Below are positions 1 to 10,300 of a stretch of 13,572 nucleotides of DNA, piece after piece. Origin of the DNA: an uncultured Eubacteriales bacterium (lineage in GTDB: Bacteria; Bacillota; Clostridia; Monoglobales; Monoglobaceae). The DNA is taken from NCBI GenBank assembly GCA_900552305.1, contig URZD01000039.1, positions 1 through 13,572 of the forward strand. Reading direction: 5' to 3'. The notes below the pieces were generated by a model. That model was not told the DNA's origin, searched no databases, and was given only the letters and a program-made list of their open reading frames with translations. Within the stretch, counting starts at the first letter, position 1; each line of letters begins with the position of its first letter. A program made the translations under genes and the position numbers.

Positions 1-1544
1 TTATCATCAACAGCCTTAAATCCGATACGAATACAGTATACACAAAGCATGACCCAAAGCACCTTGATTTGTCGGAGGGTGACGTAAAGGTTTATGACAT
101 CAAAGGCAATATGCTTGAAACAGAGAATATGAGCAATGACGCGGTTATCAATGTGCAAAGAACGCTCGATACACAGGGCGAGCCGGTTATAAGGATTTTG
201 TTTGCAAGCGACACTGTAACAGGCACGGTTACACGCATAGGCTCCGGCAATAAGAAAGTGGAAATCAACAGCACGGAATATCCGACGGCATACGCTATGG
301 ATATGACGGACATTGCAGTCGGACTGGAAGGAACATTCTACTTAACGCCGGACGGCGAGCTTACTGACTTTGATAAGGAGAATACCTCGCTGAGGTTTGC
401 GTGGATTTTGCGCATATCTGCGGAGAAGAATACGCTTGACCCCATTCGCAGCGTTAAGCTCTACGATATTTCAAACGACGGTTTTGAGGTATACAACTTT
501 GCCGATAAAATCAAGCTGAACGGAGAGAGCCTGAAGATTGAAAATGCGCTTAAAAGGGCGGAAATGTATGACAGCGCGGCGGACAGCTATATCAGCCAGA
601 TGATAAAATACTCCTTAAATACGGCGGGCGAGGTGAAGGAAATACTTACGCCGAACGCAATCCCGCACGAGTTTTACTGTGATACGACCTCGCAGTATGC
701 GACATGGCGGTCAAGCTCGCGTATGTTTGTAAACTCAAAGCCGGTTGTATATGCAAGGACATATAATCCTTTGTATGTGAATATTCCGAAAACCGATATG
801 ACGAATGAGGATTCATACTTCAAGAAAACGGTTGAGGACAATACCTCATATTTGATTGACGGCTATTGCAAAAATGACGTGGACAGCGCTTTTGCGGAGG
901 TAGTCTTTCTCAGGACGGACTCAACCTCGACAGGCGTGGTAAGCACCGCGCAGAACTCTGCAATAGTCAAGGGGACGGAAAGAAGCATTCAGGAGGACGA
1001 TATTGCGTATACCGTAACCGCGATTGACAGAAACGGCGAAAGAGAAAGGATGTGCTTTGACTCCGATTTATATGACAAGCTGGACGATCTGGAAGCGGGC
1101 GATTTGGTACGCTGGGACTTTGGCGGCAAGAAGTGGAGCATTATCCGTGTGGAAAAATTCTTTGATGTGGGGAATATGTCGCTTATGTCAACAGACAATC
1201 CGTATTCGTCGGCAGGCGGCGCGAATATACTTGCACCGGTGTTTTATATGCACGGGCGGGTGATAAGCAAGGCAGACAACGGGCAGTTTATTACTGTTTC
1301 GCCGTTTGCGTACAGCCGCGCGGCGGACGGAACAATAGCCCGCGGCGATATAAAGAATACCGAAAAGGATAACCTTGTTATTTCGGCAAAGGACTATAAC
1401 TGCTACAAATACAATAAGGAAAGAGCGCAGATTGAGGCGATACCGTATTCGTATATTCTGGATGACGAAACAGCCGAAAACGGCTCCGAGGTTGTGGTGA
1501 TAGCACGGTGGAGCAATCCGGGTATTCTGATAGTATACAATTAA
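1..1544 (+). CDS. C-terminal part of a large beta-rich extracellular protein (5' truncated)
   Basis: The frame is open from base 3 to the TAA at 1542-1544, giving 513 visible residues; the start lies upstream. A TTG at 69 is in frame, but codons before it are also open, so it is not a convincing start. I recognise no catalytic domain. The sequence is beta-rich and holds loosely repeated units: 'VTGTVTRIG...KKVEI' near bases 225-270 and 'MHGRVISKADNGQFITVS' near 1247-1300 look like equivalent strands, and 'VKVYDI' and 'VKLYDI' recur near 86 and 454. Such small repeated barrels are common in C-terminal parts of SLH-domain or stalk-domain surface proteins of Clostridia, so a cell-surface role is plausible, but any anchor would lie outside the window. 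There is no terminator-like hairpin before the next gene, 18 bases downstream, so co-transcription is likely. Function unknown. Confidence 0.85.
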   Translation, partial: IINSLKSDTNTVYTKHDPKHLDLSEGDVKVYDIKGNMLETENMSNDAVINVQRTLDTQGEPVIRILFASDTVTGTVTRIGSGNKKVEINSTEYPTAYAMDMTDIAVGLEGTFYLTPDGELTDFDKENTSLRFAWILRISAEKNTLDPIRSVKLYDISNDGFEVYNFADKIKLNGESLKIENALKRAEMYDSAADSYISQMIKYSLNTAGEVKEILTPNAIPHEFYCDTTSQYATWRSSSRMFVNSKPVVYARTYNPLYVNIPKTDMTNEDSYFKKTVEDNTSYLIDGYCKNDVDSAFAEVVFLRTDSTSTGVVSTAQNSAIVKGTERSIQEDDIAYTVTAIDRNGERERMCFDSDLYDKLDDLEAGDLVRWDFGGKKWSIIRVEKFFDVGNMSLMSTDNPYSSAGGANILAPVFYMHGRVISKADNGQFITVSPFAYSRAADGTIARGDIKNTEKDNLVISAKDYNCYKYNKERAQIEAIPYSYILDDETAENGSEVVVIARWSNPGILIVYN

Positions 1545-1562
1545 AGCGCAGGAGGCGGTAAA

Positions 1563-4500
1563 ATGAGAAAATTCAGACTAACGGCTTTACTTATTGCGGT
1601 GACGCTTGCGGTTACTGCGGCAACGCCTGTGCTTGCGGAACAAAACACATGGGGAATGGTCGGGATTTCCGACCCGGACGCGGCAAGGTATGCCGAGGAC
1701 GGTATAATTGTCCGCGTCGGCTGCTGCGAATGTTATGTGAATAATGTACGCAAAAGCTACTCGGGCATAGGCGATATTTATTCAAGGTCAAGAGGCGATA
1801 ACATATCCGAAAGCTTTATAGCCGACGCAAAGGAGGCAAGGCTTTTAGAAGGAGAGATATTTGTTCCGCTTGCGTTTACTGCGGAGGCTCTCGGCTGGAA
1901 TCCTAAAACGGACGAAAACGGCGGTATCAGGGTAAGCATAGGCGGAGAGAGCCGTACGTTTTCCGAAACGGCTCCGATAGTCGGCGAAAGGTATATTGAC
2001 AACGTGATGTGCGCGCCGCTCAGAAGGCTCGCGGAGCTTGCGGGACTCGGATATTACACCGACGGCGATTTGGGTATTGCATCAAAAGCCGTAGACGCAG
2101 GCGTCGAGGTACCGCAGAAGGTCACGGAGCAGTTCCGTCAGCTGCTTGGCTATAACTGGCGCAATGTATATATGGGCGCGGAGGGGTATGTGGACGAAAT
2201 AGCGGTACATCCCAAAAATCCCGATTTGATGTATGTTGCGACCGACGTCGGCGGCGTGTACAAATGGAGAGCGGAAACAAAGGCTTGGATTCCGATTACC
2301 GACTCGCTGAACTTTGTTAAGGATGACGGCTTGCAGACCGTACTGAGCCTTGCGCTTGACCCGAACGATGAAAATGTAATTTATTATGTTGCGGGCAACG
2401 CGCTTGGTGCAAAAAACGGTATTATGAAAAGTGAAAATCAGGGCGCTTCATGGACACTGCTCGACTTCCCCGCGCGAATATGCGATGTGGACAGCAGCCG
2501 TCTTGCGGGACCGTGGATTCAGGTTGACCCGAACGATTCAAACACGGTTTACTGCGGGAGCTATGACAGCGGACTGTTTGTCAGTCATAATGCGGGCAGA
2601 ACGTGGGAAAGCTGCAACGGCGTGGGCGTAAGTCCCGAATCCTGTCCGGGCGGTACAGTATCGATTCTTGTTGACGGCAGGGAAAGAATGCCGGACGGCA
2701 AAAGTAAGGTAATATACGCGGGGACATGGGGACAGGGCGTATACAAGAGCGATGACGGCGGCGCGAGCTTTAAGCTGATGAAGAATTCGCCGGTGCAGCC
2801 GGCGCGTATGCAGCTTGCGGACGGTGTGTTATATGCTTCGTCACAGGACGTTATGGGAAACGAAAAGGAATATTCGGGCGGTCTTTTTAAGTGCGAAAAT
2901 GATGAGTGGAAGAATATTTCGCCTGACGTAGAGCAGGCAAAGCCGGGCGACGCGTATAACGCATTCGTGGTTGACCCCGCAAAGCCGGGAACGATTATCT
3001 GTTTTGGTCCGACGTGGCATTCAAATACCATGCAGACCTACAGAAGCCTTGACGGCGGAGAAACGTGGTCGTATTTGGGAAAGACGACAAGCGGCGCGCA
3101 GTGCATGGCTGACCCCAAAAATCCAAAGGCGTTTTATATGATATGGGGATTCGGTATTTACTATTTCCCGGATATGTATGCGGAAAGGCTTGAGCCGACA
3201 AGCATAGACGTCGGAATAGAGGAGCTGTGCTGTCTTTGTTTTCTTTCAAGTCCTTCGTCAAAGGCGCCGGGGCTGCTTGCAAACGTAATGGACAGAGGAA
3301 CAAAGGTTTCGGAGCGGGTGGACAGCCTTGCAAAAACACTTCTGCCGCAGGTCGGCAAAGGCTCGGGACTTAATTTCTGCGAGGCTGACCCGTCATTTGT
3401 GGTAAGAACAGGCTATGAAACGGACAATGTTTACGGTACGTCATCCGTATCGGTTTCAACCGACTACGGACGTACAATGCGAAATGTTGCATGGAACAAT
3501 GAATACGGTATACTTGATTCAACCGTATCGCCGACCCTGAACGAAAACGGTTATCCGACAATACTTGTCGCATCGCTGGGAAATTCAAGCGGCGAGGGCA
3601 AGGGAATATGGAAATCGGAGGACTTTGGCGAAACGTGGGTGATGTCAAAGAGCAGCATTGTGAAAAATATATCCCGCTGGAACTATGTATGTAACCTTCT
3701 TGAATTTGATAAGGTAAACAGCAATATTGCCTACTACAATCAGGGCGTGGAGGTTTATGTCACCTATGACGGCGGAGAAACGTGGCGGATGATGAGGACG
3801 TTTCCGTCCGTGCCGAGCACAAGCGATACAACGCGGTGGGAATGTGTTTTGGCAGCGCCGGGTCAGAAGGGGCGCGCGTGGCTGCGTCATGACCACAACA
3901 TATATGTAACCGAGGACGCGGGAAGAACGTGGTCGCAGCTCGGTACAGTTGACGAAGCGCTGCTTTACGGCTTTGGAATAGGCAAGCCGGGCAGCAAGCT
4001 GCCGGCGGTATACCTTATGGGAACAGTAGGCGGAGAGGAAGGGATATTTATATCCGATGACCTCGGCAAGAGCTGGCGGCGTATAAGCGACGATTCGCAC
4101 AGCCTTCAGGCGATTACCTACAGTGTTACGGGCGACAGGCGCGTGTACGGACGCGTATATTTTTCGACACACGGCCGCGGAATTATAATGACAGAGCCGA
4201 TAACGGCGGACGCGGCGGCGCCGATGATACTTTCGGACACCAAAAGCTCGTCGGATAACAGACACGCGGCGGATTATGCCGTACCGACAAGCAGATATAC
4301 GATTGAAGGAAGGGTAACGGAGCCGTGTGAGGTACGTATAAACGGCAAACCGGTAGCGGTTGACGGCAAAAACCGTTTCAGCATGAAGGTTGAGCTGCGT
4401 GAAGGCGAAAACAGCTTTGAAATCAAAGCGAAGGACGCGGCGGGGAACTATGCGGAGCCTGTCAGGATAATGCTTCGCTATGACCCGAGCTTTGTGCAGG

Positions 4501-5345
4501 AGGGTGACACAACACCGCCGGAGCTGACCGTGGACGGGATTCCCGAAACAACCTCGCGCGGACTGTATATAGTGCGCGGAAGGATAAACGAGTCGGGCGA
4601 GGTGCGCGTGAACGGCACGCCGGCATATGTGAAGGACGATTTGAGCTTTTACGCGACAATGATGCTTTCGGAGGGCGAGAACAAAATCCGCGTTCAGGCG
4701 CGCGATTTTATGAAAAACGCGTGCAAGCCGCAGGAATACAAAATTACCTACAGCAATGCGCAAAAGGCAGACTATTCAAAGATAGACATTCCCTACAGAG
4801 CCGATAACTATGTGTTTGACGGATATGTTGACGAATGGGATTTAAGCATTTACTGCGACAAGCTCACAATCGGCAACAATAACAACGAATGTGCGCTTAA
4901 TATGATGTGGGATGAGGAATACCTCTATCTCGGCGTGAAGGTTATAGACGATGTAATTTATAACAAAAACGGCAAGGCGGACCACGAGGATGACGCGATT
5001 GAGGTATATATAGACGGCGATAACCATAAAGGCACAAGCTATAACGAGTTTGACAAGCAGTTTGTCTACCATTATATGCCGGAGGACAGTATAAGTCCGA
5101 ATTACAGATTCAGACTTAATGACGAGGGCTACACCTGTGAGCTGCGTATACCGTGGAGCGCGGTCGGCTCGGGCGTTACACCGTCGGCAAACATGAAAAT
5201 CGGTATCGATGTTGATAACGTAGATAACGACACTCTGTACGGAAACGGCGGCAGCCGAAGCGGCGTTCTGTCACTGTACGGCGCGGCGGACAGCTGGGCA
5301 AACCCGTCAATATTCTCGACTGCAACGCTTTTGCCCAAGAAATAA
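1563..5345 (+). CDS. Secreted GH74-like beta-propeller protein with stalk domain, two Ig-like modules and a CBM9-like module
   Basis: Complete, 1260 residues; ATG preceded by AGGAGG at 1550-1555. Residues 1-25 form a signal peptide (basic start, hydrophobic core, likely cleavage after VLA). Residues about 45-175 resemble the copper-amine-oxidase N-terminal stalk domain ('FVPLAFTAEALGW'). Residues about 200-880 form an Asp-box propeller with about nine S/T-x-D-x-G-x-T/S-W repeats (e.g. residues 290, 736, 831). 'YVATDVGGVYKW' (Asp228) matches the GH74 motif around the first catalytic Asp, and 'GIEEL' (551-555) matches another GH74 segment. Asp716 in 'LLEFDKVNSN' aligns with the second catalytic Asp by my reading. 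Two Ig-like modules of glucodextranase-B type follow (about 885-975 and 983-1066), then a CBM9-like module (about 1068-1260; 'YVDEWD', 'DDAIEVYIDGDN'). Inferred role: extracellular endo-acting cleavage of a beta-glucan such as xyloglucan. A non-catalytic binding propeller is the alternative. No SLH, dockerin or LPXTG motif is visible. Confidence 0.88.
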   Translation: MRKFRLTALLIAVTLAVTAATPVLAEQNTWGMVGISDPDAARYAEDGIIVRVGCCECYVNNVRKSYSGIGDIYSRSRGDNISESFIADAKEARLLEGEIFVPLAFTAEALGWNPKTDENGGIRVSIGGESRTFSETAPIVGERYIDNVMCAPLRRLAELAGLGYYTDGDLGIASKAVDAGVEVPQKVTEQFRQLLGYNWRNVYMGAEGYVDEIAVHPKNPDLMYVATDVGGVYKWRAETKAWIPITDSLNFVKDDGLQTVLSLALDPNDENVIYYVAGNALGAKNGIMKSENQGASWTLLDFPARICDVDSSRLAGPWIQVDPNDSNTVYCGSYDSGLFVSHNAGRTWESCNGVGVSPESCPGGTVSILVDGRERMPDGKSKVIYAGTWGQGVYKSDDGGASFKLMKNSPVQPARMQLADGVLYASSQDVMGNEKEYSGGLFKCENDEWKNISPDVEQAKPGDAYNAFVVDPAKPGTIICFGPTWHSNTMQTYRSLDGGETWSYLGKTTSGAQCMADPKNPKAFYMIWGFGIYYFPDMYAERLEPTSIDVGIEELCCLCFLSSPSSKAPGLLANVMDRGTKVSERVDSLAKTLLPQVGKGSGLNFCEADPSFVVRTGYETDNVYGTSSVSVSTDYGRTMRNVAWNNEYGILDSTVSPTLNENGYPTILVASLGNSSGEGKGIWKSEDFGETWVMSKSSIVKNISRWNYVCNLLEFDKVNSNIAYYNQGVEVYVTYDGGETWRMMRTFPSVPSTSDTTRWECVLAAPGQKGRAWLRHDHNIYVTEDAGRTWSQLGTVDEALLYGFGIGKPGSKLPAVYLMGTVGGEEGIFISDDLGKSWRRISDDSHSLQAITYSVTGDRRVYGRVYFSTHGRGIIMTEPITADAAAPMILSDTKSSSDNRHAADYAVPTSRYTIEGRVTEPCEVRINGKPVAVDGKNRFSMKVELREGENSFEIKAKDAAGNYAEPVRIMLRYDPSFVQEGDTTPPELTVDGIPETTSRGLYIVRGRINESGEVRVNGTPAYVKDDLSFYATMMLSEGENKIRVQARDFMKNACKPQEYKITYSNAQKADYSKIDIPYRADNYVFDGYVDEWDLSIYCDKLTIGNNNNECALNMMWDEEYLYLGVKVIDDVIYNKNGKADHEDDAIEVYIDGDNHKGTSYNEFDKQFVYHYMPEDSISPNYRFRLNDEGYTCELRIPWSAVGSGVTPSANMKIGIDVDNVDNDTLYGNGGSRSGVLSLYGAADSWANPSIFSTATLLPKK

Positions 5346-5366
5346 TAGGGAAGGAGAAAGGACAAT

Positions 5367-7343
5367 ATGTATAAATTCAAACAGGCTGCGACATCGTTTC
5401 TTCTGCTGATATGTATGCTTGTATGCCTTGCGCCCGTTACGGCGTTTGCGGAGGACGAGGTATATGAGAACATGAAGGAATATCTAATGGTGATTCGTGA
5501 TGAAAGAACCTATAAAAAGATAGCAATCACGGGAAACGAGGCTCCGATTGTAATGGGGAACAGTCCGATGGACGTAAGTGAAATAGCGGATTTCGGCTAT
5601 ATCTGCTTTGAGCTTTACGTTGACAAGAGCGTAAAGAACGTGGGAACGCTGCGCGTACGCTTTAACAGCTCGGTCACCACTCCTTACGGAAACTGGTACA
5701 GCAGCAGTGACGTGAGTGTTCCCGGCTCTGCCGCGTGGAAGGCGGGCGAATGGAATCAGGCGCTTATACCGCTCAGCGAGTTCAGAAGGGTGAGCAGTAA
5801 TGACGCATATGATTTCCATTATCCGACATGGTTCAGTTTCCGTGCGCTCGGCGGACTTTCGGGAACGAACATAAAGGTCAGAAACCTCGGATTCTATGCG
5901 CCTAAGGCGTCAATGCTTAATAAACTTGACGGTACAAACGGAACGGTAGCTCTGAAGTGGAACGGCAGTATGCTGGACGGCGCTGACGGCTATCGGATAA
6001 TCCGTGACGGCGAGGTGATAGCGGAGCTTCCCGCTGACGTTTACGAATATACGGACGACCCGGAGGATAACGCGTTTTATACCTACTCGCTCCAAACGGT
6101 TGACGCGGACGGCAATGTCCTTGCGGAGACAGAAGCGCAGGAGGTCATTGTGTACAGCCGCGAGGCAACCGCATTGGGCTCGTGGTACGGTACTACGAAA
6201 AACGACCAGTTCATTGCGTTTACCGGCTCATCGACACAGTATGAGGACAATCAGGCGTCGTCGGCGGATTTTCCGTTCATTCCCGAGGGTACATATGCGG
6301 CGCATATCAAGGCAAGTATAGTAAGCAAACAGCCAATACGTACCGCAATAAACAATACTTTGCATAACCTTGACGCGATAAAGGATACCGGCATTATACG
6401 GTTTAAAATGTACATCGATATGCCGGGCGGCAGTGATGCAAAGCTGCCGACGCTCTCAATGAGCCTTGCCAACAGTGATAAAGGAACGACTCCGTGGGTA
6501 TCGACAAACCCGGCGGAGCTTGATCCAAAATATACAGATTCGTCAAAGATAGGCAAGTGGCAGATTGTGACCGTGCCGATTTCGGAGATGACCCCGAAGG
6601 AAGGCGGCTTCGATTATTCAAAGGTGTGGGATTTGCGCTGGATTCCGTCAGAGAGCGCGGCATGGTCGATATACGTTCAGAATGTTGAATATTGCAGCGT
6701 TCTTCAAAATCCCAAATTCACACAAAAGGCGGTGTATATGAACAAGGACGGAATGCTTTGTGCGGAGCTTGCCGTTTCGGAAAGGCTTAACGCAAATTCA
6801 CTGTCAGTGGAGCAGTTTGCGCTTGCGGACGGAGTGGAATGTAAGGATTTGTCCTACCGTGAAAGCGGCAGCGAGAGAGTTCTCACACTTTTGTTTGACG
6901 CAATGCCGACCTTCCCGTCGGAGATGGGACTGTGTATCGGCGAGGGGATATGGTCGCTTGACGAAATGGAGGTAAAGCAAACCGAGCTTACGCTGTCATT
7001 CCACGCGGCGCAGTACAGAATAATGCCGACGGTTACCAAAAATCCGACGCTGACGGACGGAACGGTTACGGCGGCGGCAACGGTAAAGGGACTGTATGTG
7101 CCGGAGGGTGCGGACGGCAAGGTGCAGATGCTTATGGCAATTTATGACGGCGGGTATATTATTGCCTGCGGACGTGCGACAACCGATACAAGGGTCGGAA
7201 GAAAGGATACGGCAGCGTTGACGGTGACAGCGGAAATACCCGAGGAGTATAGGGACGCGGAGAATCTGTCTGCAGAAATTTGGTTTATTGACTTCGGGGG
7301 AGTGGGGATTCCTTTTGCTGACAAGACAAAATTTAACCTGTAA
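5367..7343 (+). CDS. Secreted multi-module carbohydrate-binding-like protein, no catalytic domain seen
   Basis: 658 residues; ATG preceded by AAGGAG at 5351-5356, 21 bases after the previous stop. Signal peptide residues 1-28, likely cleaved after 'TAFA'. Modules in order: beta-sandwich module 1 (about 30-178, with 'GEWNQALIPLSEF' and closing strand 'KVRNLGFYAP'), an FN3-like module (about 180-267, 'VALKW...GYRIIRDGE'), beta-sandwich module 2 (about 268-450, with 'GKWQIVTVPISEM' and 'YVQNVEY'), a region resembling an SbsA-type Ig-like domain (about 455-545, weak), and a C-terminal beta module (about 554-658, 'QMLMAIYDGGYIIACG') related to the end of the next protein. The sandwich modules follow the general pattern of jelly-roll CBM-like domains. 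No hydrolase motif is recognisable. Inferred role: binding polysaccharide or the cell surface beside the GH74-like enzymes. The ligand is unknown and no anchoring motif is visible. Confidence 0.85.
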   Translation: MYKFKQAATSFLLLICMLVCLAPVTAFAEDEVYENMKEYLMVIRDERTYKKIAITGNEAPIVMGNSPMDVSEIADFGYICFELYVDKSVKNVGTLRVRFNSSVTTPYGNWYSSSDVSVPGSAAWKAGEWNQALIPLSEFRRVSSNDAYDFHYPTWFSFRALGGLSGTNIKVRNLGFYAPKASMLNKLDGTNGTVALKWNGSMLDGADGYRIIRDGEVIAELPADVYEYTDDPEDNAFYTYSLQTVDADGNVLAETEAQEVIVYSREATALGSWYGTTKNDQFIAFTGSSTQYEDNQASSADFPFIPEGTYAAHIKASIVSKQPIRTAINNTLHNLDAIKDTGIIRFKMYIDMPGGSDAKLPTLSMSLANSDKGTTPWVSTNPAELDPKYTDSSKIGKWQIVTVPISEMTPKEGGFDYSKVWDLRWIPSESAAWSIYVQNVEYCSVLQNPKFTQKAVYMNKDGMLCAELAVSERLNANSLSVEQFALADGVECKDLSYRESGSERVLTLLFDAMPTFPSEMGLCIGEGIWSLDEMEVKQTELTLSFHAAQYRIMPTVTKNPTLTDGTVTAAATVKGLYVPEGADGKVQMLMAIYDGGYIIACGRATTDTRVGRKDTAALTVTAEIPEEYRDAENLSAEIWFIDFGGVGIPFADKTKFNL

Positions 7344-7364
7344 AAAAATAAAAATATATTATAT

Positions 7365-7371
7365 GAGGTGA
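7365..7371 (+). promoter_or_regulatory. Ribosome binding site that decides the start of the following gene
   Basis: GAGGTGA matches the Shine-Dalgarno consensus. A GTG in the same frame at 7368 lies inside this site, so initiation there is unlikely. ATG at 7377 follows after 5 bases and ATG at 7380 after 8 bases; either could be used. The surrounding 33-base gap is A/T-rich. Confidence 0.75.
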
Positions 7372-7376
7372 ATTTA

Positions 7377-10300
7377 ATGATGAAAAGCAAAAAAACAAGG
7401 TTTTTATCACTGATGCTTGCCGCGGCGGTACTGCTGACAACGGTTATTGTCCCGACAGCGGTTTTTGCGAATAACGGCGACGGTATGTTCTGCCTTTATA
7501 ACTGGGACGTAAACAAGACGGTCAGCGCTGTCGGTGACAATGTCATCTTTGACTTAGGCAGAAATTTTTATCAGCTGAACGGAAACAGATCGATGCGCGA
7601 CGTACTTGAGCTGGGCGAGCTGCGTTTTGATTACAGGCTGATTAACAACAATGCCGGTTTGGATTTGAGCAACGCGTTTTTCTGGGGTTTTAAAATGAAG
7701 CTGTCCTTCGGCGGCACGAGTGAGTTTGACCCGTTTGCCGACTGGGCGGGAGGTACGGAAAAGGAGCTTTTTGCAAATACGGCGGATTATAAATTCGGCG
7801 AAACGTACAGCGCAAGTATTCCGCTCAGCGAGCTTAAAGGTACAACGTCGGTGTCGATGACCGAAAGAAATGTGTGGGATTATTTTAACAGAATTATTTT
7901 CAGCACATGGTACACAGACGGAACTGCATCGGTTAAGGGTGATGCCAAGCAGTGGGGAATAAATGTTTCCAACATCGGAATATATATGCCGGAAAGTCCA
8001 AAATTCATATCCGACACGGTAACGGGAAATACGGTTGTCCTTAAATGGTGGAACGGCAAGGACTACGGAAAGCAGCCGTCTGGCGGCGATACGGTAGGCA
8101 GCTACATAATTTATGAGGGCGACAGCGCGGTGAGCGGTGAAATGAGCGGACTTACCATGCAGTGCGTAATAGAGAACGCGGCGCGCGGCACACATACCTA
8201 CAGGCTGATGAGGAAGGAAAACGGCAGCCTTACGGAGTGCGACACGTTAAATGTTGATGTTACGGCGGGCGAGAAGGCGGGAACAACTCTTTATAAATCT
8301 TTCTCGATTAGCAATCTTTACCCGTCGGAGGACGAGATAACCTCTGTTTCGACGCCGAACAGTGCAGAGAATAAGCCGTCCGATTTGCCGGCATATGCCG
8401 TAAAAATTACCGGCAAAAACATAAAATCGAATTATATGCAGATTATGAGCGGCAGCGCCTGCCCGGTTGAAAGTATAAGAAACAACGGCGAGCTGCACTT
8501 TTATGCGTATGTTGACGATAACGGAACGGAGAGCTTTGACGCTTCCTCGGACGGTCTGAAAATAGCTCTTAACAGTGAAGGCGGCGGCGGAAACGCCGGC
8601 GGCAACGCATACTGCGGTACCGCTCAGATAGATATAAGCGTAACGCCCGGAAGGTGGGTACACAACGTAATCAGCCTTTCGGAATTTGCAAAGAATCTGA
8701 TTGAAGGAAGCGAGTATGCGCTGGAGGATTACGACAAGGTAAAGGGTATACGCATTATGCCGAAAAACAAAATCGCGGAGGGGTCGGGCAAGGACTACGA
8801 TTACTATCTTGCCGGCTTTGAGTTCAGAACGGTTGACGGCGGCGAGCCGGCTGTTACGGAGACGGCAATAAATATGTTTGGCAATTTCGGCACGGTGAAC
8901 AACGGCGTCTATGCCCTGACAAATAACATACCCGGCACGCCGGAGTATATATCGGACAATTCGGTGAAGGTGACACCTAAGAACGTACCAAACTACACTC
9001 AGATATTTAACGGAAATCAGAATGATTCTTCAACATGGAAGCTGAGCGATTTCACAAAGGACGGCGTTCTTCGACTGTATATGTATGTTGATGACAAGGG
9101 AACAGGCGAGTTTGACAGCTCCAGGCACAAGGTAAAGATTATGCTGAGCGGCGAGGCGGCAGAAGGGTCGGCTCCGGTAAGCAACGACAATCCTACAGGT
9201 ACATACGGCGGCTCGGAGCAGATAGACATATATCCCGACAATGCGAATACATGGACGCCGGTTGAAATCAGCCTTTCCGAGTTCACGGCAAACATAAACG
9301 ATACGACAAGGGCGTGGCGGCTTGCAGACTATAATAAGGTAAGGTCGATTCGCGTAGTACCGTCGTACGAAATAAAGCAGACGGACTTTGACGTATACCT
9401 GACAGGGTTTGAGGTTTTGGCGCCTGCATTCCATGTAACGGCGGAGCTTATGTACGGTTATCCGCAGCTGACATGGAACGCAAAGGCAAACGCTGCAAAT
9501 TATGCAATATACAGAAACGGTGAGCAGATAGAGGAGCATTTTGCGGGCTTGTCATACACGGACATGAGCTGCAGCGCGGACGGCTACAAAACGGTACAGT
9601 ATACGGTGGTTCCTTTCTCAGCCGGCGGCAGCAAGCTTGACCGCGCAAGCACATATCTGACGCTTCAGCCGGAGGTATGGGCGGACGACACGGTTATATT
9701 CGGCGACAGAATAAGCGGCGTGCAGCTTGACGCAAGCTCCGACTACTGGGGCGCGCTGCAGAGCGGCGCATGGCGTGAGAGAAGAATCCTCGGCAGCGGT
9801 ACTGCGGCGCTTTGGGGACTTAATACAAAAAGCGCTCAGGTATTGGAGGGAACGCTGAAAAGCGGAAGCTATAATCTTTCCGCAAAGCGCGACTCATATC
9901 TCAGTATGCAGATATATTACGATATGAACGATTTGGCGGCAGAGCCGGAGATTTATGCGGGTCTTATGACGGCGGACGGCAATCTGTACGCGGGGAACAG
10001 GCTAAATATTGCCAAGCAGAACTGGACTCAGGTTTTGGTTAAGCTGTCGGATATTGCGGGCGGCTCGGCACTCGGAAATGTCGAGGGTATTGCGGTTAAA
10101 TGTATCTCTGACGTCGGCGCTGACCGCGGTACGGTGTATGTAAGGAATGTAAAAATTGTTACGCCGCACACCTTCAGCAATGTTGTTTATACAGACGGCA
10201 AGGGCGACCAGGTTGATTTGCTTGAAGCGGGAAATACCTATACGTCAAGCGTTGATTACAACAACCCGGAAACCGATACAAAAACCGTAAAGCAGCTTGT

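Noticed and set aside
2430..4080. Sialidase (GH33) assignment from the many Asp boxes
   Set aside because: Asp boxes occur across many propellers. The TDVGGxY and GIEEL motifs and the roughly 680-residue length fit GH74 better, and I saw no sialidase FRIP/RIP arginine motif.
3645..4763. A 372-residue open frame on the minus strand
   Set aside because: It lies wholly inside the well-supported 1563 gene. Its predicted protein is rich in Arg, His and Ala with no recognisable domain, as expected for the complement of this codon bias.
7333..7360. Possible promoter (TTTAAC, 16-base spacer, TATATT) before the 7377 gene
   Set aside because: The -10-like match sits in a generally A/T-rich gap and the -35-like match is poor (3 of 6), so it is not distinguishable from background.
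7368..7370. GTG start for the third complete gene
   Set aside because: This GTG is part of the Shine-Dalgarno sequence GAGGTGA; the ATGs at 7377 and 7380 have proper spacing.
8508..8544. Dockerin-like calcium-binding repeat ('YVDDNGTESFD', repeated near 9083)
   Set aside because: The spacing and flanking helix pattern of dockerins are absent; the segments are strands and loops of the duplicated CBM-like modules.
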